A stretch of 64,000 nucleotides of DNA from Myxocyprinus asiaticus (lineage: Eukaryota; Chordata; Actinopteri; Cypriniformes; Catostomidae): positions 25,788,744 to 25,852,743 of the forward strand of contig NC_059349.1 of NCBI RefSeq assembly GCF_019703515.2, written 5' to 3'. Both the position numbers and the translations under genes were made by a program. Positions 1 to 64,000 of this stretch are shown here, one piece after another; the first letter of the stretch is position 1; each line of letters begins with the position of its first letter. A model generated the notes under the pieces. It saw only the letters and a list, made by a program, of their open reading frames with translations. It ran no database searches and was not told where the DNA came from.

Positions 1-224
1 GGAGGTGTACTGAATTGGAGGTGAACCTGTGGATGTATTTTAAGGTTTACCTTCAAACTCAGTGCCTCTTTGCTTGACATCATGTGAAAATCAAAAGAAA
101 TCAGCCAAGACCTCAGAAAAAAAAAAAAATGTGGACCTCCACAAGTCTGGTTCATCCTTGGGAGCGATTTCCAAATGCCTGAAGGTACCACATTAATCTG
201 TACAAACAATAGTATGCAAGTATA

Positions 225-732
225 TACAATACTGTGCAAAAGTTTTAGGCACTTGTGAAAAATGTTGCATAGTGAGGATGTCTTCAAAAATAATGCCATA
301 AAAAATTTTCATTTATCAATTAACGTCATACAAAGTCCAGTAAACATAAAAAAAGCTACATCAATATTTTGTGTGAAAACCTTTGCCTTCAAAACAGCAC
401 TAATTCTCCTAGGTCACCTGGACCTTTCTTGGTTGTTGGCAGACAGGATGTTCCAATCTTCTTGGAGAATTTGCAACAGTTCTTCTATCTATTTAAGCTG
501 TCTTAACTGCTTCGGTCTCTTCATGTAATCCCAGACTGACTATGTTCAGTGGGGGGCAATGCTATCTGTTGCAGAGCTCCTTCTATTCTATTCTATTTGC
601 AAAAGGAATGCTCGGGAATTTAAAATGTACATTTCTTATTGACACACTAAATCTGAAGATATATATAACCATCTTAAGATATATTATTTTGTGAAACATC
701 TTATGTGCCTAAGAATTTTGCACAGTGCTGTA
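225..732. mobile_element. Tc1-type MITE nested in the Sleeping Beauty-like copy
   Basis: A 0.5-kb non-coding element with 28-bp terminal inverted repeats (225-252 and 705-732) matching at 24 of 28 positions; the core is ACTGTGCAAAA followed by TTAGGCAC. It begins and ends at TA, as expected for Tc1/mariner insertion. The other Sleeping Beauty-like copy reads straight through the corresponding point (near 31360), giving an empty site. No coding sequence of its own is visible, so it must have been moved by another element's transposase. Confidence 0.85.
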
Positions 733-1615
733 CACCATGGGTCCAAGCAGCCATCACACTGCTCAGGAAGGAGATGCATTCTGTCTCCTAGAGATGAACG
801 TAGTTCGGAGCAAAAAGTGCAAATCAATCCCAGAACAACAGCAAAGGACCTTGTAAATATGCTGGAGGAAACAGGTAGACAAGTATCTATATCCACAGTA
901 AAACGAGTCCTATATTGACATAACCTGAGAGGCTGCTCAGCAAGGAAGAATCTACTGCTCCAAAACCTCCATAAAAAAAATCCAGACTATAGTTTGCAAG
1001 TGCACATGTTTGCAAAGATCTTACTTTTTGGAGAAATGTCCTCTGGTCTAATGAAACAAAATTTTTACTGTTTGGCCATTATTACCATTGTTATGTTTGG
1101 AGGAAAAAGGGTGAGGCTTGCAAGCCGAAGAACATTATCCCAACCGTAAAACATGGGGGTGGCAGCATCATGTTGTGGGGGTGCTTTGCTGCAGGAGGGA
1201 CTGGTGCACTTCACAAAACAGATGGCATGATGAGGAAGGAAAATGATGTGGATATATTGAAGAAACATCTCAAGACATCAGCCAGGAAGTTAAAGCTCGG
1301 TCGCAAATGGGTCTTCCAAATGGACAATGACCCCAAGCATACCTCCAAAGTTGTGGCAAAAAGGCTTAAAACAACAAAGTCAAGGTATTGGAATGGCCAT
1401 CACAAAGCCCTGACCTCAATCCGATAGAAAATTTGTGGGCAAAACTGAAAAAGCGTTTGCGAGCAAGGAGGCCTAGAAATCTGACTCAGTTTCACCAGTT
1501 CTGTATGGAGGAATGGGCCAAAATTCCAGCAACTTATTGTGAGAAGCTTGTGGAAGGCTACCCGTAACCTTTGACCCAAGTTAAACCATTTAAAGGCAAT
1601 GCTACCAAATACTAA
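733..1615 (+). pseudogene. Broken Sleeping Beauty-like transposase
   Basis: Remains of a Tc1-type DDE transposase. Recognisable parts in order: the second half of the paired-like DNA-binding region ([13 protein letters not shown], then STVKRVLY ending in a stop at 916-918), a central segment in changing frames with WSNETK near 1050, [14 protein letters not shown] and QMDNDPKHTS (1170-1380), and a shifted tail with the [13 protein letters not shown] region. The first catalytic Asp is replaced by Asn (TCT AAT GAA), as in the other copy. The MITE at 225-732 separates the N-terminal part. It cannot encode an active enzyme. Confidence 0.85.
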
Positions 1616-2042
1616 CAAAGTGCATGTAAACTTCTGACCCACTGGGAATGTGATGAAAAAAATAAAAGCTCTCTACTATTATTATGATATTTCACATTTT
1701 TTAAATAAAGTAGTGATCCTAACTGACCTAAGACAGGGAATGTTTTCGATGATTAAATGTCAGGAATTGTGAAAAACTGAATTTAAATGTATTTGGCTAA
1801 GTTGTATGTAAACTTCTGACTTCAACTGTACAAAATACTGAAAATTCTGAACTTTATCTTAATCTCAATTCAACTTCTCACTTAAAGTACGTTGATAATA
1901 GACATAATTTGTAATGAAAAACATGTATTAAAGTACTGTATAAAAATGCTAAATGACTTTTGACCCCACTGCATATAACATATTGTTGTCATATCATCAT
2001 GCAACTGAACAAAAAATGAATCTTTTAATATAGTCATTATCA

Positions 2043-60710
<58,668 letters not shown>

Positions 60711-60900
60711 CGTGGCAGAGACTATTCTTTTTAGACTTGTCAGTTTTTTCTCTCACATTTCAACTTGTCGAGTCTGCTTCGAGGAGGGGAGCGTTCTGAT
60801 TAGTCAGCACTAAGAAAATGCCCCGCCCACATTGATAAGTCTAGTTTTCGCCAGTGAGTTCAGTCGTGCCTCAAAACTACTCCAAATATGTCCTGTGAAC
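60711..60900 (-). promoter_or_regulatory. tgfbr1 5' UTR and proximal promoter region
   Basis: The sequence directly upstream of the start codon. A GC box (GTGGGCGGGGC on the minus strand, 60820-60830) lies about 110 bp upstream of the ATG, fitting a TATA-less Sp1-type promoter. The transcription start cannot be placed from sequence alone. A nested MITE begins at about 60909, so the undisturbed upstream region is only about 200 bp. Confidence 0.45.
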
Positions 60901-60908
60901 CATTATTG

Positions 60909-60971
60909 TCTGTATTTCAAAAATAATTCTGGAGTTACTGTAAATCCTTAAAATATGAAAAATAAAAAATC

Positions 60972-61038
<67 letters not shown>

Positions 61039-61642
61039 TATATATACACTACCGGTCAAAAGTTTTGAAACACTTGACTGAAATGTTTCTCATGATCTTA
61101 AATATCTTTTAATATGAAGGCCTATGCTTAAATGTTTGAAATTAGTTTTGTAGACAAAAATATAATTGTGCCACCATATTAATTTATTTAATTATAAAAC
61201 TAAAAATAAATAAATAAATAAATAAATAAAAAAGATTTTGAAATTGATGACTTGGACCAAATAATAAAGAAAAGCAGCCAATAAGTGCCCAACATAGATG
61301 GGAACTCCTTCAATACTGTTTAAAAAGCATCCCAGGGTGATATCTCAAGAAGTTGGTTGAGAACATGTCAAGAGTACATGTCTGCAAATTCTAGGCAAAG
61401 GGTGACTACTCTGAAGATGCTAAAATATCACACAGTTTTGATTTATTTTGATTTTGTTTAGTCACAACATAATTCCCATTGTTTCATTTATGTTATTCCA
61501 TAGTTTTGATGACTTTACTATTATTCTAAATGTGAAAAGTGTTTCAAAACTTTTGACCAGTAGTGTATATGAAAAATAAATTGTTTTACTTTTCATATTT
61601 TAAGGATTTACAGTAACTCCAGAATTATTTTTGAAATACAGA
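60909..61642. mobile_element. MITE with 53-bp perfect inverted repeats upstream of tgfbr1
   Basis: Arms 60909-60961 and 61590-61642 are exact reverse complements over 53 bp (starts TCTGTATTTCAAAAATAATT). Between them lie (TA)n at 60974-61046 and a second MITE (61047-61565). The true element ends may lie slightly outside the arms. About 200 bp upstream of the tgfbr1 start codon. Confidence 0.75.
61047..61565. mobile_element. Tc1-type MITE nested in the (TA)n of the previous element
   Basis: Left CACTACCGGTCAAAAGTTTT, right reversed CACTACTGGTCAAAAGTTTT, TA on both sides, 519 bp, no coding sequence. Confidence 0.88.
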
Positions 61643-61691
61643 TTATCTGTTTGATTTACACAAGACTCCTTCAAATGCTCACACATGATTA

Positions 61692-61697
<6 letters not shown>

Positions 61698-61752
<55 letters not shown>
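61698..61752. repeat. (TA)n microsatellite
   Basis: Long TA tract upstream of tgfbr1. Similar tracts lie at 15749-15811, 17221-17281, 26711-26780, 28354-28412, 35494-35541 and 60974-61036, nearly all touching Tc1 ends. Confidence 0.9.
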
Positions 61753-61755
<3 letters not shown>

Positions 61756-63189
61756 TGATGAAATTGATGTGCAATTCTAGTGTGCTCCCTTAAAACGCAC
61801 TTCGCTTTCCCACAAAAGTGAATAACTGGGTCTGTAAACAGTAGTCCATATGACTCATGTGCTGTGTTTCATGTTTTCTAAAGTCACACAGCAGATTTAT
61901 GTGAGGAACTGAACGAAATTGCAAATGGGTCATTCTCAAAAAATTTTGACTTTCCAACTTACAAAATATTGAAATTTTCCATTCAGTTTAGTTTTTGCCC
62001 ATAAACGCTGAGGATAAACCTTTTGTAACATGTTGACATTAATTTGAATTTATAAAGGACAACTTGGCTGTTGTTCTGTCTTTTATTATTTAATTCTGTT
62101 TCATGAACGAAGCAAGTTAACAAAGTTAACACTAATGAGGGTTAAATGGGTTACAACACCACATTTTGGGGGTTCAATGGGGTACAACACCAAATATTTT
62201 TGTGTGATAATATAAGTTAAAATGTGAATTAATAACTTTTTAACATGCTGGAAAAATCACTATACGCATATTTAAGCAGCCTCTGAAATTTGACCTTAAA
62301 AACTATTTTCCGCAACTTTTTGCATTTATCTAAATTGTTAATAATAATTTAGTTTAGCTTTTTTGCACATTTGTTCGGTCTTGCACTAATGCTTGTATTA
62401 AAAATAAGTACTAAATAAACACAAAAAGAACTCTAAATGTCATAGAAGTGGTGTACCAGATGATTTTTTCAGGCAATTGATAATTTCAAATATATTTTCT
62501 AAAACATTTGCAAAACAGAGTCAAGCCATTTCATATCATTAAAGGTTAGGTTATAGAATGATACCTTTTATTTATTTTTTGCTATTTAAAAGCTTTTTCA
62601 TGACTAAAAAAAGTCAAGGGACCTGTTTTCAACATATTTTCATATTGACTCAAATGTTGTCAGAAATAACCTATTTTGTGGGACACAAAGTCTTCTTTAA
62701 ACAAGGGGGTGCTAGATGGCTCACAAAACTGAATCCTCCATTGATCTGCATTCAAATCTCAGAACATTTTACATCTCATAATTTCTTCAGTCTGGCAAGT
62801 AATTTTTTTTATTAAAACTGATAGTTGCAAGGATTCATACTTGTTAAATCCGCCACAGCGGTATCTATAAAATATATATTTTTAAATCCTCCAGTAACAA
62901 TTGATTGTGACTGGCTCATTCTGAACAGTACTGCCAAAAGTAACAGGTGCCAGGTGACAGCGCCGTCTACGCGCTGCCTGCTTCAGCAGTCGTCTAGTGG
63001 TCTGTCATCGTGTTTTTCCGAAAATAAATACATTCTATTTATTAAATGATTTAAGCAACGTATTTTACGATTTTCTATAATTCAAGAACTTTTAAAGCAC
63101 CTCTTGGTAAAAATAGCAGTTTTCAAGGGTTTTCCAGGACTTAAATTTTAAAAAGCCAAATTCAAGCGCTTCAGGCACCTTGTACAAAC
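61753..63189. other. Upstream of tgfbr1, unassigned stretch
   Basis: No gene. About 63110-63200 (TTTTCAAGGGTTTTCCAGGA to TTGTACAAACCCTGCAC) looks like the end of a hAT-like repeat that adjoins the truncated Tc1. Confidence 0.45.
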
Positions 63190-63814
63190 CCTGCACATGA
63201 CCTTTTTCCATTGCTCCACAGTCCAATCTTTATGCTCCCTAGCAAATTGAAGTCGTTTTTTCCAATTAGTATCACTAACAAGTGGCTTTCTTGTGGCCAC
63301 ACAGCAGTTTAGTCCCAGTCCTGTAAGTTCTCATCGCATTGTGTTTGGAAATGCTCTTACTTTCACTATTAAACATAGCCATGAGTTCTACTGTCGATTT
63401 TTGACAATGTGACTTCAAGCGTTTTAGTGATCCATCACGATCATTCAAGATTTTTGTTTCTTCTGCGAAGCTGATGGTTCACCACTATCCTTCCATGTTT
63501 TAATAATGTGTTGGACAGTTCTTAACCCAATTCCAGTGATTTCAGCAATCTCTTTAGTTGTTTTATTTTCTTGATGCAAGCCAATAATTTGCCCCTTCTG
63601 AAACATAGTAATATATTTTCCAAAACCACGGGATACATCTTCCAACATGGTTGTTTAAGAAATGAGAAGCAACACACTGCATCAGTTAGGGTTAAAAGAA
63701 TTGTTTCCAGCTGAAACATACTGTATTAATCACTGCAATGATGATCCAATCATAGGCTCTTAAGTATCTGCATATTTAAATCCAAACGGTATATTTTTTT
63801 TTGGCCAGGCAGTG
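63190..63814 (-). mobile_element. 3'-truncated Tc1 element, 'CACTGCCTGGCCAAAA' family
   Basis: Right end reversed CACTGCCTGGCCAAAAAAAA. Reading on the minus strand it contains the transposase DNA-binding half (see 63200-63648) and stops at about 63190, before the catalytic core. Confidence 0.8.
63200..63648 (-). pseudogene. Tc1 transposase N-terminal half
   Basis: MLEDVSRGFGKYITMFQKGQ start, helix-turn-helix EIAEITGIGLRTVQHIIKTW, then after a frame change LQFAREHKDWTVEQWKKVM, ending just short of the first catalytic Asp. Truncated, so inactive. Confidence 0.8.
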
Positions 63815-63834
63815 TATATATACAGTATATATAA

Positions 63835-64000
63835 ACTCAGCAAAAAAAGAAATGTCCCTTTTTCAGGACACTGTATTTTAAAGATAATTTTGTAAAAATC
63901 CAAATAACTTTACAGATCTTTATTGTAAAGGATTTTCCATGCTTGTTCAATGAACCATAAACAATGAATGAACATGCACCTGTGAAATGGTCATTAAGAC
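63835..64000. mobile_element. Left end of another Tc1 element, runs off the window
   Basis: Starts ACTCAGCAAAAAAAGAAATG, then CCCTTTTTCAGGACACTGT and CATGCTTGTTCAATGAACCA, the known terminus of a widespread fish Tc1 family. The remainder is outside. Confidence 0.8.

Larger units (their letters stand above)
1..1828 (+). mobile_element. Sleeping Beauty-like Tc1 element, left end outside window
   Basis: A Tc1/mariner element related to the salmonid Sleeping Beauty family, read on the plus strand. It begins inside the element, at the part just before the transposase start, so its left terminal repeat is off the window. The right end keeps the IR/DR arrangement: an inner repeat GTAAACTTCTGACCCACTGG near 1626 and an outer copy ending TTCTGACTTCAACTG at 1828, followed by TA. 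A second copy at 30934-32263 aligns along its length. The transposase is broken (see 733-1615), and an unrelated small element interrupts it at 225-732. It lies in intron 7 of the minus-strand tgfbr1 gene. Family identity is by recall of the Sleeping Beauty sequence and the DDE-type motifs. Confidence 0.9.

Overview
This is vertebrate nuclear DNA, almost certainly from a teleost and probably a cypriniform (carp/minnow-like) fish. The basis is one multi-exon gene with canonical GT-AG introns, a very high density of fish-type Tc1/mariner and hAT DNA transposons, tRNA-derived SINEs, an L1-clade LINE, an L2-like LINE fragment, and long (TA)n and (CA)n tracts. The species call is inference from repeat style. 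There are no operons, CRISPR arrays or bacterial features.

The only host gene is on the minus strand: the TGF-beta type I receptor (tgfbr1/alk5; the a or b paralogue cannot be decided here). Seven coding exons lie at 60710-60635, 36635-36402, 23561-23322, 20668-20438, 5948-5781, 5626-5470 and 2193-2069. They join in phase into 410 codons: signal peptide, 10-cysteine ectodomain, membrane segment, GS box and most of the Ser/Thr kinase. The last two expected exons (kinase C-lobe end) lie left of the window. Introns are about 24.0, 12.8, 2.7, 14.5, 0.15 and 3.3 kb, plus one running off the left edge.

Nearly everything else is transposable elements. Left edge: a Sleeping Beauty-like Tc1 copy with a MITE inside it (1-1828), then a SINE (3728-4096). 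Intron 4 holds a roughly 10-kb L1-clade LINE in the same sense as the gene (about 8780-19090). It has been broken by a hAT element (9624-12549), a solo LTR (13957-14355), a Tc1 element (14501-15748) and a 1.47-kb tandem duplication (15045-17567). Intron 3 has a 1.5-kb TTAA-bounded element. Intron 2 has a large fold-back structure (26571-30941), a second Sleeping Beauty-like copy (30934-32263) and several Tc1 copies, two of them (26782-28353 and 33918-35492) from the same family. Intron 1 has hAT elements with perfect 8-bp target duplications (37256-38357, 38422-41972, 53036-54590), a SINE with a 13-bp duplication, TTAA elements and an L2-like fragment. A nested MITE with a 53-bp perfect inverted repeat lies about 200 bp upstream of the tgfbr1 start codon. 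Further Tc1 pieces close the right end.

No new protein-coding system was found. The most informative content is the nesting: several insertions can be read with exact target duplications, so the order of events can be reconstructed. Both Sleeping Beauty-like copies share an Asn in place of the first catalytic Asp, suggesting both came from a copy that was already inactive.
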